Origin: Marchantia polymorpha subsp. ruderalis
Lineage: Eukaryota; Streptophyta; Marchantiopsida; Marchantiales; Marchantiaceae
Direction of reading: 5' to 3'
Length of the DNA stretch: 64,000 nt
Assembly (NCBI GenBank): GCA_037833965.1
Contig: AP031359.1
Span: 5,390,001-5,454,000 of the forward strand
Numbering within the stretch: the stretch's first letter is position 1; every line of letters starts with the position of its first letter. Positions 11,047-21,588 of this stretch are shown here, one piece after another. The notes beneath the pieces are model-generated. The model made no database searches, was not told the origin of the DNA, and saw only the letters and a list, made by a program, of their open reading frames with translations. The position numbers and the translations under genes were made by a program.

Positions 11047-13640
11047 CACAATGGCAACTCTAGGATATCAACCGCCTGAGGCAAATCGGTCTTAGAGGCT
11101 GTGCCGTCCGATGTAGCGGTTACAGTGTCATCTGAATTTACATCTACTCCTATCCTACGCAACACGTTTACAATCTCTACTTCTACATTATGGCGCGCCT
11201 CATTCAATTGCTCTGAAAATGTGTTAACTAACTCTACAGTCTGTTTGTGTCCGGCGGATCCGCTGGTCTTGGCGCTCATCAATCGTCGCTCGAGCGAATC
11301 TAACTTTAACCACTTCACCGTTTGCAATCTCCACATCGCGAACCCGTTCAGAAACTTCTCTAACCGCAATTTCAATCCGTCGGTTGTCTCATCCCGTAGA
11401 TGACGGTAGGCCTCCTCTGCCTTTTCCATTCTCCTTTGCGACTCCTGCGATCTCATGTTCAACTTACCTAATTGCTCCCGCAACCGTTGACATTCCGATT
11501 CAACCTTCAATTTACATTCGACCTCCGAAGTTCTGGCCGATTCACAATCCGTCAATTTCTTGGCCCAATTCGCCAATTCCTCCTCATGCTTCCGGACCCC
11601 CTCCGTTAGACTTGCTGAAAGCTCCTCCGCACGTCGGAATTCTGCCTCGCACTTACTCTCAATCTCTGAAACCTTGCGACGAAGATCTTCTTTCCCCGCC
11701 TTTGCCTCTACAATTTTGCCCCGAAGTTCTTCGGCGATGCAAACGTCTTCAGCTCTTCGGGCCTCTAGTGTAGCAAGTTACTCGATATGTTTTTTCTCTC
11801 GCTTCTCTGCAGTGGTGATCAGTCGCTCCGATCGCTTAACTGCCTCATCATATGCTTCCTTGGATTTCTTCAACCTCGTGAGCAAATCCACTGTCATCTT
11901 CTGTCCGTTCTCATTAGACTTGCGAAGTCCATCACAGGTCTCCTCCAACTCTGCACATCGTCCTTCTCCAGATTCAATTGCAGTACTTTGCACTCAATTT
12001 CCTTCTCTCAAAGCTGGGCTTCTTGCTCCTGCAATGTCACCTTCACTGCCGCGCACTCGGTTGCCAAGGTTTTTGCTCGCTCCCGTGCTAATTCAGTCGC
12101 GGAATCCCACTCCCTCTTTACTGCTAGTGCTCTCTTGAGCTGCATTCTATTTCTTATCATCTCTACATAAAATCCTACCTCCTTTGACACAGATACTTCT
12201 CTCTCTTCCCATCCAGATACTTCAGTAATGGGACCACACTATCCTGCAAGAAGTCGGGGAAAGAAACGACTAAATCCTTTGGTTCCTCCTGCTAAGTCTT
12301 CGTCTCTTCTGCCAGCCTTACTTCTCCTGTAGAAGATGATGGCAATGCATTGTCTGGGGCATCTACCACCATCCCTCCAACCTGTGCAACAATCTATTCC
12401 AGTACTTTGTCGCTTAACGTTAGCTCTTTCATCAATTCCTCGCTCGTCTTTGGATGTGGTATTTCTTCACTGCCGCAGTCTAAGTTCGCTCCGAAGACAG
12501 AGAATTCGGACTAACTATTTCCATTCCCTCCTTCAAAGGTTCCACCAGTGCTTCTGCTGGAACTTTGATCAATACCCCCGAAGATCCTTCTCTACCTACA
12601 AGCTGTGTTGACTCGCCCACTGCGACTTTGGGTGTACCCACAATCGGGGCAACTGTCTTTTCTACGCTGCTATCCGATACTTCTACGGCCACTAACGCCT
12701 GATTCGCCCTCTTCTTTGGTCTTGCGCGAGTTCTCGACTGCCTGATCACATCCACTTCCGTTTCCGTTCTTCTTACTTTGAGTGCCAAATCTCCCTCGTC
12801 ATCGCTCACTACTCTCCTTCTCTTTGCAACTCGTCTCTCTGGCTTGTTCCGTCTCCGCACGACCTCCACCTGAACTGGTCCTTGGGCTGTCGTTTGTGCT
12901 GGAATGGAGGGTCGACGGGTATCATCCTCGGTCCCTTCACTGGACTCGGCCGTCAAGATTTCCCGCTCCTTCGAAAATCGCTTCTCCTTCTCTCTCGTAA
13001 GCAACCCCATGCCTCAGTAGAAAATCACCAGGAAGGAAGTGAGATGATTGATCAATGGTCCTGTCCACCGATCGGACACATTGACCTAGACAAGATCATG
13101 AAAGATCCTTGCCCAGTGTACTCCTTGTCCCTTCAAGATTCGTTCAAAGAACCCTACCTGCCAGGCCGTCACATACGTCGTACGCGCTGGTCGCAAGATG
13201 TGCATAATGCCCAACACTATCGCCCTTCTCTTCGGATCTATGTAATCCACTGTCTTCCACCCGTTCGTTCCATGTCTCCCGGAACTAAAGAGTGGTCCGT
13301 AAGAGAATTCTTCGGTGTGCGTAAGTCCCACGCTACTCTTCTCAAACAAAAGGTCTCCGTTGCTACCTGCGCACGGTCCCATCACCTTCGTCCAATGCTC
13401 AATTGTTTAGAGCATGGGATTACCTCGAAGCTCCACGGTCTGGTTCTTGTCTATTATCTCCTTGGAGATACTCGTCGAGACGCAATTCCAATTCCAAAAG
13501 AGGAATTCAAGTCGCAACTCGCTCAGCTCGCGTCTGAAGGGTCCCAATTCTTTGTAGGGCACCTTCATGGAAACCAATTTCCGCACCTTGTCATTCTTCT
13601 TTGGCCTCATGACTCTAATTCGCGTCTTCACTGCTAGCAA
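11046..13640 (-). pseudogene. LTR-resident ORF of B7, full architecture, frame-broken
   Basis: From 13640 downward the N-terminal domain comes first: LVSMKVPYKELGPFRREL, LEFLFWNWNCV, then GPCAGSNGDLLFEKSSV and AWQVGFFERIL. The linker starts at about 13010 (MGLLTREKEKRFSKE) with basic clusters RRVAKRRRVVSDDEGD and RTRARPKKRAN. Then come the acidic/Ser region, a YLDGK-type block (decayed), FYVEMIRNRMQLKRALAVKREWDSA and a long coiled coil. Last is the C-terminal KWLKLDSLERRLMSAKTSGSAGHK...VNVLRRIGVD block, ending near 11046. Breaks occur between the pieces at 13407-13640, 13086-13385, 12480-13010, 12008-12190, 11778-11993 and 11046-11576. The protein family is transposon-borne; its role is unknown. 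Confidence 0.65.
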
Positions 13641-14032
13641 GGTCGGTCAATTTTGCTCTTTCTCTCCCTCGCTTGTTCTTGCTCGATCTTGCAATGTCGG
13701 CGCGAGGACTCCTCGTACTGCCCTTACCCTTGAAGCCCTAACATTGCCTCCTCACGCGCCCACTAGAATTCCCGACGCGTGCGAACGTCTCCCAACCCGT
13801 TGCGCGATTTGAAATTGAATCCTATGTCTTCGCCGAAGACGCAGCTCTTGCAATGTCCAAAAAGGCTGCGCTGAAGATCCGAAGATCTTCGGACGGAGAC
13901 GAATTCTAACTAATCGTGTCATATCTCCTCATAAGCTGCTCATTCTAACTCGTACAACTGCTTTCTAGACAATTATCTTTTAGTTTTGTTGATTTTTTTA
14001 AGAAAAACAAAAAAACTAGGCACCACACCTAG

Positions 14033-14930
14033 GAATCTCAACTGCATAAGGTGAACTACTCTCAGGTGCAATGCCATCCAACGTCTGAGCTTACGTCTGC
14101 TCCTAACCTACGCAAAACGTTTAGTATCTCTAACTTTACATTCTCTCGTGCCTCTACTAATCTCTCAGAAAAAGAATTAATTAACTCTACTAACTGTTTG
14201 TGTCCCGCGGATCTGCTGGTCTTTGCACTCACCAAACGCCGCTCCAGCGAATCTAGCTTCAACCACTTAACCGATTGCAATCCCCACAATGCGAATCCAC
14301 GCAAGCACTTCTTAACTCGCAATCTCAACTCGTTGGTAGTCTCATCCAGCAACGGTATGTCGTCTTTGCCTTCTCCATTCTCCTTTGCGACTCTTCCGAT
14401 CTCATGGAAGCCTTTCCCAATTGATCTTGTAACCGTCGCCGTTCTAATTTGACCTTTAATCTACATTTGACCTCCGAAGATCTAGCCGACTCGCAATCCG
14501 CCAATTTCTTGGCCCAATCCTTTGATTCCCCTTTGTGCTTCCGGAATTCCTCCTCCAGACTCGCCGTAAGCTCCTCTGCGCGTGTGAATTCCTTGTCACG
14601 ATCATTCGTGAGCTCCGCAATCTTACTGCGAAGTTCTTCTTCTCCCAGTCTTCCGCATAAGTCCACAGTCAACTTCTGTGCATTCTCATTAGTGGTATGA
14701 AGACTGCTACAGGCCTGCTCTAACTCTGTACAACGATCGGACTCCTTTGCTAAGTTCAATCGCAGCGCTTTGCACTCCATCTTCTTTGCACGAAGTCGGT
14801 CTTCTTGTTCCTACAATATCGCCTTCGTTGCTGCGCACTCGGCTGCCAAGCTTGCAGCTCGCTCCTTCGTCATCGCAATTGCAGAATCCCACTCCCTCTT
14901 CATTGCCACCGCCCTCTTGAGCTTTGTCCT
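14033..14930 (-). pseudogene. LTR-resident ORF of B6, C-terminal coiled coil piece
   Basis: The - strand pieces at 14325-14780 and 14062-14352 encode a coiled coil (CSSLHTTNENAQKLTVDLCG) and the C-terminal block (KWLKLDSLERRLVSAKTSRSAGHK...LNVLRRLGAD). They continue upstream at 19698, after the inserted family A LTR. A frameshift lies near 14350. Confidence 0.6.
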
Positions 14931-15149
14931 TGTGGTAACTCACTTTTTGTTTTTGTGCGGAATTTAAAACATTTTTGGAAAATAGTACCGCAGCAGCAAC
15001 AGTAAATAGTAATCGGTACACTAAAATAGAGTGAAAATGGATGATCGCGGGTCCAGGAGAATCCAGGAGTTGGGCGCAATGTTCGAGACAGGCGCCATGA
15101 CCCAAACGGACGGTTCCTACTGAGGAGAAGTGCCTTCAAAGCAAGCAAG

Positions 15150-15790
15150 AGAAAACGCCTTCGGCGAGAGACGCCTTTGGCGCTAGAGTGAATCCCTCAT
15201 ACTGTCTCAATTCTTAACGCCTTGATTTGGTTAGGTTTTTGTTGGAAAGAACTCGACTAGCTTGTTCTAACGAGCTCAAGAACTCTTGGAACGGATAAGG
15301 AAACACAGAGTTATGAGTGGCGGAAGTTACTTATAGGGAGGGCCTTCGGAGGTACGCCTATGACGACGGACGAGACGCCTTTGGCTCAAGCGCCTTCGGC
15401 GGTGTACTCCTTTGCCTAAGCGCCTTTGGCGCCAGCGTATCAATATTAGTTCAACGTCTTTGGTGGTGCGACTTCGGCCGTATGCCTTCGGCGGACACGT
15501 GTGCCTTCGGCGGAACGGAACACCTGCGGCAAGAGCGCCTTTGGCCGGACAAGACAAAAGAACGGAAACGACAAGATGCATTGACTTTGGTCAACGCCTT
15601 CGGCGGAAGCGCCTTCAACGCTGCGCTTTCATCGACAGACACCTTCAAGGGTATGCCTTCGGCGCTACGGGAGAGTGACTTCGGCGGAAGACGGACACCT
15701 TCGGCCATACGCTTTCGGCCGTGCGCCTTCGGCGATGCGGAGAGAGAATAATCCGGAATCGGCGAGAGGCAAAGTCTTCGCCGCCACGCC
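15150..15790 (+). repeat. GCCTTCGGCG micro-palindrome cluster in LTR leader (A2)
   Basis: The sequence is densely peppered with CGCCTTCGGCG and one-base variants (GCCTTTGGCG, GCCTTCGGCC). Each can fold as CGCC-TTC-GGCG or as a GCC/GGC stem around UUCG. They are not in tandem with a fixed period; spacing varies. Similar clusters are at 5930-6320, 17370-17600, 28220-28460 and 37810-38060, so this is a family A feature. They raise Arg/Pro/Ala ORFs on both strands that are shadows. Confidence 0.7.
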
Positions 15791-16249
15791 TTCGGTGCTG
15801 CGCAAGCAGTGCTAAGTGGACGGACGACGGCGGAAATCAAATTCAATTCTCGTGCGTGTGAGTCCGCACAACGGCGGAGGGTGAAGCCGAGCGTGCGAAG
15901 GAGGCCGTTACGCCTCCAAGCCGGCGCGGCAATCAAGTGGGTCGATCCCCACACCCGAGTGTCGAACGGTGAAATCTTGTTCGCTGAAGGCGGACGTCTC
16001 ATTCTTGCAATTTCAATTTTAATTTTGCTGGAGCGACGATTGCGCAGCAGGAAATCGGCGGAGAGAAATCAGAGAGAGTTGCGACTCGCGGGGAATTGCA
16101 AGTTAGCATGCAGCAGTTGAGTGCGCAGCCAGAGGGTCTTGCTAGTGAGTGCGGAAGCTTGCGGAGTGATTGAGTCCGCGTGCAAGAAGCTTGGAGACAG
16201 CGAAGGAGAGTTTGCGGACTTCTAACGATCGGCCGAATTCAAGAACGCG

Positions 16250-16861
16250 ATGTCGAAGGTTAATCGGTTGCGGATGATTCCGCTGAAGCTACCGCAGATT
16301 GGATTGTGCGCATTCCAGCGCGAGCTGACTGCAGTGAAACTCGCTTTCCTCCTGTGGGGATGGAATTGGATGTGTCAAGATATGGTTCGCGAGTGGTTGA
16401 GGGACAAGGATCAACGTGCGCGCGGATTTCGACCGCACCCGGAGCGATGGGAAGTCAGCGACTGGGAGCAGGTGTTGGGAAGATGCGCGGGAGAAGAAGG
16501 TCATCTTCTGTTCGAGTGCGAGAGTGTCAATGTCTTGAAGGAGGAAGAAGCTACCTTCGCGGCGTTGTTTAAGCATAGCAAGTTGGGCAAGAACAGGTAC
16601 AAGACCTGGGACTACAAGGATCGCTTCCGGAGGAATGTCACAGTAGCACTCATTCAACTTTTGCAGCCGCATCGGACCACCTACATGACTTCTTGGCAGG
16701 TGGCATTCGTGGAGCTGGCGTTGGTCGGAGCTCCGATTCATTGGGCTCGCATTCTATGGAAGGCAACAAGACAACATGCATTCGAGGAGAAGGGAGGATT
16801 GATCAATCACCTCTCCCCCTTCTTGATCAATTTCTATCGGTTGATGGGATGTTTGACGCGA
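16250..16861 (+). pseudogene. LTR-resident ORF of A2, N-terminal Athila-ORF1/plant transposon protein-like domain
   Basis: About 205 residues from ATG 16250: RLRMIPLKLPQIGLCAFQRE, FLLWGWNWMCQDMVREWL, WEQVLGRCAGEEGHLLFE and LFKHSKLGKNRYKTWDYKDR follow in order. The domain ends with RTTYMTSWQVAFVELAL, APIHWARIL and INHLSPFLINFYRLMGCL. The ending (a His/Trp-Arg-Ile motif, then a Pro-Leu-Ile/Tyr-Arg pattern) resembles what I know of the Athila ORF1 and 'putative plant transposon protein' families, which lie in plant Ty3/gypsy elements. That link is inference, not a search result. A one-base deletion near 16858 (compare 37208) throws the next part into another frame. A stop at about 16222 precedes the ATG. 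Confidence 0.6.
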
Positions 16862-18594
16862 CGGAGCGAGTACAATTTCCATTGTTGTCACGCAGCAATC
16901 CGAGCCGATATGTGAAGGATGTCGAAGTCGATACCGACAAAGACGAGACACCCACGTGCACTCCACCAGCTCAACCGAGAGCGGAGGAAGAACCGCTCGC
17001 AGCACGAGTGCCGCGGAAACGGAAGTGGGAAGGAGAAGCGGAGCAGAGCCAGCAACGCGATGCTGCTGCTCCCAATCAAGAGCGGCCACTTACGGAACTC
17101 TGCATTCGACCCAAGCAGAAGGCTCGCAGGCTCGTCCTGCCGGCAAGCAGCACAGAAACGGGGCGTGCTGCAGAGAGAAGAAACTCGCCATCCTTGGGGG
17201 AGGATGTGAGTGCACGAACTGCAGAGAGGTCAGCGGACTTCCCTGCACCAAAGGCACAAACGCCTTTGGCAGAGGCGGGAAGGCCTTCGGGTCAAGGGAG
17301 ACAACATGCGGCACCGATGAATGTGCCGACAACGGACAGGTGCTTTGCTTCCGAGCAAGTACCATTTGATGACTCGACTTTGGGTCAAGAGCCTTCGGCG
17401 CAGCAGAGGAGTGAGGAGGAGCCTTCGGCCCAAGCGCCTTCGGCTCAACGGACTTTGGGTCAAGCGACTTCGGGACAAGCGCCTTCGGCGCAGACCCAAT
17501 GTGAGGGAACGGACGAAAGAAGGAAGGAGGAGACACGTGTGCCTTTGGCACATTCGCCTTCGGCACAAGCGCCTTCGCCGGTAGACGCCTTCGCCGGTAG
17601 CAGATCAGACGGGAGGAGCGGACTTGTCAGGAGCAGGATCTTCCACCGCCTTAGACATTTTGGAAGGGAGTAGTGCGGCGGCAGCGGCAGCAGAAGCCAT
17701 GCAACCCAACTCCCGGGAATCGCCGGGAAATTTTGTGGCGACCGAGATCCTCAATTGGGAGGATGAAGAAGATGAATCGAGCTCCGAGGAGCAAGAAGAA
17801 CAGGAGCAAGGCACGCCAACAGCGGCGTTGTGCGAGCCGGTGGTACCTCTGTTGAGGTACCTCGATCGCAAGGTGGCGAAGTATGCTGATCCCCGCCATC
17901 CTAGGTCTTACGTCAAATTGGTGCGCAGGCAAACGCGAATCAAGGTCGGGACCACTAGTTTGTTGGCTTCCTTGGACGAGACAATCAAGGATCTGCGGTT
18001 GAAGAACGACGCCCTCCGTGGACGTCTGGCCATTTCGCGGAAGTTGCAGAAGGGGGTCAACAAGATGCAGGAAGAGAAGATCGAGGAAGCGAAGAAGGAA
18101 TTGGTGAAGCAGCATGAGAAGCTCGCGGAGGATCTCGATTCTGAGCAAGCTCAAAATTGCATCTTGTTAGAAGAGCTCATGCGACAGACACGGTTACTAG
18201 AGCAGTGTCAGAGCGCACGTCAAGCCGATGAAGAGTTAATTCGTCACCTGCAATCGCAGTGCGGCGAATTGAAAGCGCAGCGCGCGGAGGCAAATCTGCA
18301 GCTAGTGCGATCGCCGGCGTGCGGCAGATCGCACACGAGAAGAGTTGGCAGAGCGAGTGAACCGCTGTCTCAAGGGATACACTCACTGGGAAATGGCTGC
18401 GCAGGAGAGAATCACACTGCGCGGATTAGAGATTCGTGCGGCGGAATTGATGTTCAGTGATAGTTAGAGCCGGCGGCGGGTCACGAAGAGGTTAGACGCT
18501 TTTCTGACAAGGTCGCGAGACGCCATTGCGAACCTCGAGGCAGAGGTGACCGAGGTGCTTCGGCGGCTGGGGTTGCGCAGCAGAGCCGACGACT
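16862..18594 (+). pseudogene. LTR-resident ORF of A2, linker, LLRYLDRK block, coiled coil and C-terminal block
   Basis: After the frame change: SRYVKDVEVDTDKDE, RVPRKRKWEGEAEQ and RPKQKARRLVLPAS, all basic linker motifs. Then come many PSAQ/PSAQRT units built on CCTTCGGCG, another frameshift near 17650, and TALDILEGSSAAA. The acidic WEDEEDESSSEEQEEQEQG follows, then VVPLLRYLDRKVAKYADP, SYVKLVRRQTRIKVG and a coiled coil to about 18300. After a third shift a decayed C-terminal block ends near 18594. Same order of blocks as in A1 and in the LTRs of the complete element. Breaks make this copy non-functional. Confidence 0.65.
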
Positions 18595-18704
18595 AGTCGG
18601 ATAGGGAATTAGTGCGCGGTAATCCGTCGCGCAAGAGGCATAGCATATGACGTGTAGTGTAGTGTAGTGTAGTGTTAGTTAGGACTTAGAGGGTAAAAGT
18701 AATT

Positions 18705-18721
18705 CAAGGCGTCTTGCCTTG
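18705..18721 (+). promoter_or_regulatory. LTR CAAGGC/GCCTTG stem-loop (A2), TATA decayed
   Basis: CAAGGC-GTCTT-GCCTTG at the standard place. The upstream box reads GGTAAAAGT where other copies have GGTATAAAG. Confidence 0.45.
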
Positions 18722-19697
18722 GGATTCTTCAAGTTTTGGAAGTGCAGATCAGGAACTCATTTTCTCTGCGTATTTGTGTCCTTAGTTCTGTCACCGCGCA
18801 AGAGGATCTACAGCTTGACGAAGATACCGCATTTTGTAGCTGAAGGCCTTCGGCCGAATGTTCAGAGCTAGTGTTCTGGTTAGATACTTGAGCAATTTGG
18901 ATCTACACCTGCGGGTGATTGCTGAATGCTCAGAGCTAGTAACTGGTTAGATACTTGAGCAGTTTGTCCTTACACCTTCGGTTGATTGTTCCTGTTTGTA
19001 CTCCTTCGGGATGTTACCCCTAAATGCCAAAGTGAAGTTTTTTTACTTCGAGTAAGCCTTGGTTGTAAATTCAGGTTACGCTGTAGAAGACGCCCTCAGT
19101 GCTAGCCTCTGCAGTATTTCTGGGAATGATTAGTGCCTGAGAATTAAAACTCGTCAATAGACTGTTATGGTATGACACTGGATCAGTTCTCTGTTGAGGT
19201 TCTCAGTTCGGTTCCCGTATTCTCTGCGCGTTTTGTGAGTTGAGTGTGTTGTTCACCGCGTGTGAGTGACTTCGGTTTGACGAAGGTACCGCATCCGAAG
19301 TAGAAAGTCCAACCCGGGTGCCCTGCGCTAGCAGATACTAGTGGAAGGGTTGTAAAAGCCGGAGTTGGGAGTCACTACTTGCAGAGCCTCTAGGTGTACT
19401 CCTGAGAAACTTTACCCCCCTGAACCTTGAGTGGAGGTCCTAATCAATCTCTTAGTTGTGCTTTTCTAGTTTCAGGTGTGTGTTGGGGTGAACTACGCTG
19501 CACTGTGCGTCCTCCAAGTGACCTCCGAGTTGAGCACTTGCAGTATTTTTGGGAGTGACAGTCGCCTGAGAATTCAAACTCTTCAATAGTCTGTTAAACG
19601 TGACACTTTGTACTCTGTGTGTTGCCTCTGTCCCTGTGGGTTTGACCTTTTTGCTGCTATACTCCAGTTTTAGCCTTTGGTGGGTTATTACAGTCCT

Positions 19698-21270
19698 ATT
19701 CCTAATCAACTCAACATAAGATCCTGACTTCCTCCTCATAGTATACTTTTTCCTCTTCGTGTCTAAATACTTCAATAAAGGTATTACGCTATCCTGCAAG
19801 AAGTTAGGGAAGGCAATCTCCAACGCCTTTGGCCCTTCCTCCTAAGTCTTCGTCGCAACCTCAGATTTTTCTTCCTTCTCACGTGGTGGCGGCTCTATAA
19901 TATCCATGATGTCCTCTACCGTCCCACCAACCTCTGCAATAATCTGCTCCAAAATTGCCTCACTTAACGTGAGCTCTTTCGCTATCTCTTTGCTGGTCTT
20001 CGGCTGAGGTATGTCTTCACTCCCCCCAGACCGCGTTTGCTCCAAAGACAAAAAATTCGGACTAGCTGTCTCTGTTCTCTCCTCCGAAGGTTCCACTGCT
20101 ACGTCTATTGGAACTTCAACTGATACCGCCAAAGGTACTCCTTTCACCACTTGCTATGTTGGCTCAGCAATAGTGTCTTTGGCTGTCGCTATGGTTGTCG
20201 CAAGTGTTTTCTCCACACAGATGTCTAAAGATTCGGTCACCATCAATTCGCGACTCGCCTTCTTCGGCCTAGCTCGAGTTCTTGACTGCCAAATTCCTAC
20301 TATCTCTGTTTTCGCCATTCGCGATTCTAGCAGCAGGTCCTCTTCGTCATTAGTCACTACCTTCCGTCTCTTCGCCGTTCTGGTCTCTCTCGCGTTGGCA
20401 GCACATCCACCTGCATAGGTCCGCGCGCTGTTGTCTGAGGTTATATTTAGGATCAACTGTTGTCTTCTTCCTTGGTCCCTTCGCTAGACTCGACTACTAG
20501 TACCTCTTATTCCTTCAAAAATCGCTTTTCTTCCTCCTTCGTGAGTAGTCCCATCCCTCGATAGAAATTCACGATATAAGGAGTCAAGTGATTCACCAAA
20601 GGTCCTTTCCATCAAGTGCTTGCATTAACCGAGACCAAATCGTAAAAGATCCTTGCCCAGTGCAGCTGATTTTCCTTCATAACTCGCTCAAAGAATCCGA
20701 CCTGCCAAGCCGTGATATAGGTCGTTCAATGCGATCGCAAGATATGCATGATGTTCAACGCAATCGCGCGCCTCTTTGGATCTTTATAATCAGCGATCTT
20801 CCATCCATTCGTCCCTAATCTTCCATTTTTGAAAAGTGGGTCAAAAGTGAATTCTTCCACGCGAGTTATCTTCACACTATCCTTTTTGAACATGAGATCT
20901 CCATTGCTGCCTGCACACGGCCCCATCACGCTCGCTTAATGCTCAATCGTCTACAGCATGGGATTGCCTCGGAGGTCCTCACCATCGTTGCGGTTCTTGT
21001 CCATGATCTCCTTGCAAATACTCTTTGATATGTAGTTCCAATTCCACAGGAGGAATCAAGGTGCAATTTGCTAAGCTTGCGCCTATAGGGTCGCAATTCT
21101 TCATAAGGCACCTTCAGGAGGACCAATTTCCCCATCTTGGTCGTCTTAAGAGGCGCCATATCTGCAATACGCGTCTTCGCTGCTAGCAATGTTGATCAAT
21201 TTTGCTTACTCCCTATCTCGCTCGTTCTCGCTCGGTATCGCAATGTTGGCACGAATGCTCCTCAAACTGC
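19698..21270 (-). pseudogene. LTR-resident ORF of B6, N-terminal and middle part
   Basis: From about 21190 downward: LVLLKVPYEELRPYRRKLSK (N-terminal domain start), then MGPCAGSNGDLMFKKDSVKI and NGWKIADYKDPKRRAIALNI. A linker with SRTRARPKKASREL follows, then acidic Ser/Pro-rich sequence, SKEIAKELTLSEAILEQIIA and IPLLKYLDTKRKKYTMRRKSGSYVELI near 19700-19830. Interrupted by stops and shifts. At 19698 it is cut by solo LTR A2 and continues at 14930. Confidence 0.6.
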
Positions 21271-21588
21271 CCTTACCCTCGATGCCCTAGCGTTCTCCCC
21301 ACGTGCGCAAATTGATGTCCGCGGCGCGTGTGAACGTTGTCTGGTCCTTTGCAAATTTCAAATTGATCTTTGGGTCTTCCCCGAAGATCCAGCTATTGCA
21401 TCCTCCAGAAAGACTGCGCCGAAGATCTGAAGATCCGCAGTTTTCGGCCAAAGGCAAATTCTAACTAAATTTCCCATAATTCTTCTAACTTTTATCACTT
21501 GGGACTAATATGTCTACCTTCTACATCAATACGTTTAAGGTTTTTGTTAATTTTTGAAGAAAAACAAAAAACTAAGCACCACATTGAG

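Larger units (their letters stand above)
10513..14027 (-). mobile_element. Family B solo LTR, near full length, reverse orientation (copy B7), 3515 bp
   Basis: Read on the + strand it starts TGTAATGACAGACAAATACC and ends AAAAACTAGGCACCACA. It is flanked by perfect CCTAG target copies (10508-10512 and 14028-14032). No PBS, gag or pol is present. It contains a complete but frame-broken LTR ORF on its own sense strand (13640 down to 11046), a leader of about 390 bp and the downstream AATAAAG/stem-loop region. It is inserted in copy B6. Confidence 0.88.
14931..19692 (+). mobile_element. Family A solo LTR with near-complete LTR ORF (copy A2), 4762 bp
   Basis: It starts TGTGGTAACTCACTTTTTG and ends TTTGGTGGGTTATTACA. 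It is flanked by GTCCT (14926-14930 and 19693-19697). There is no PBS or pol. It includes the micro-palindrome-rich leader (15150-15790), the complete LTR ORF region (16250-18594) and a decayed TATA box (GGTAAAAGT near 18691). With 35149-40432 it is one of only two family A copies here that keep the N-terminal domain of the ORF. It is inserted in copy B6. Confidence 0.88.
9969..21583 (-). mobile_element. Family B LTR, reverse orientation, split by two insertions (copy B6)
   Basis: Segments 9969-10512, 14033-14930 and 19698-21583 form one - strand B LTR of about 3.3 kb, ending ACTAAGCACCACA. It is flanked by TTGAG (9964-9968 and 21584-21588). The left terminus is eroded: it begins GAGATAAATACC where TGTAATGACAGACAAATACC is expected. 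It is interrupted by the solo LTR 10513-14027 (target CCTAG) and the solo LTR 14931-19692 (target GTCCT). Confidence 0.8.
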
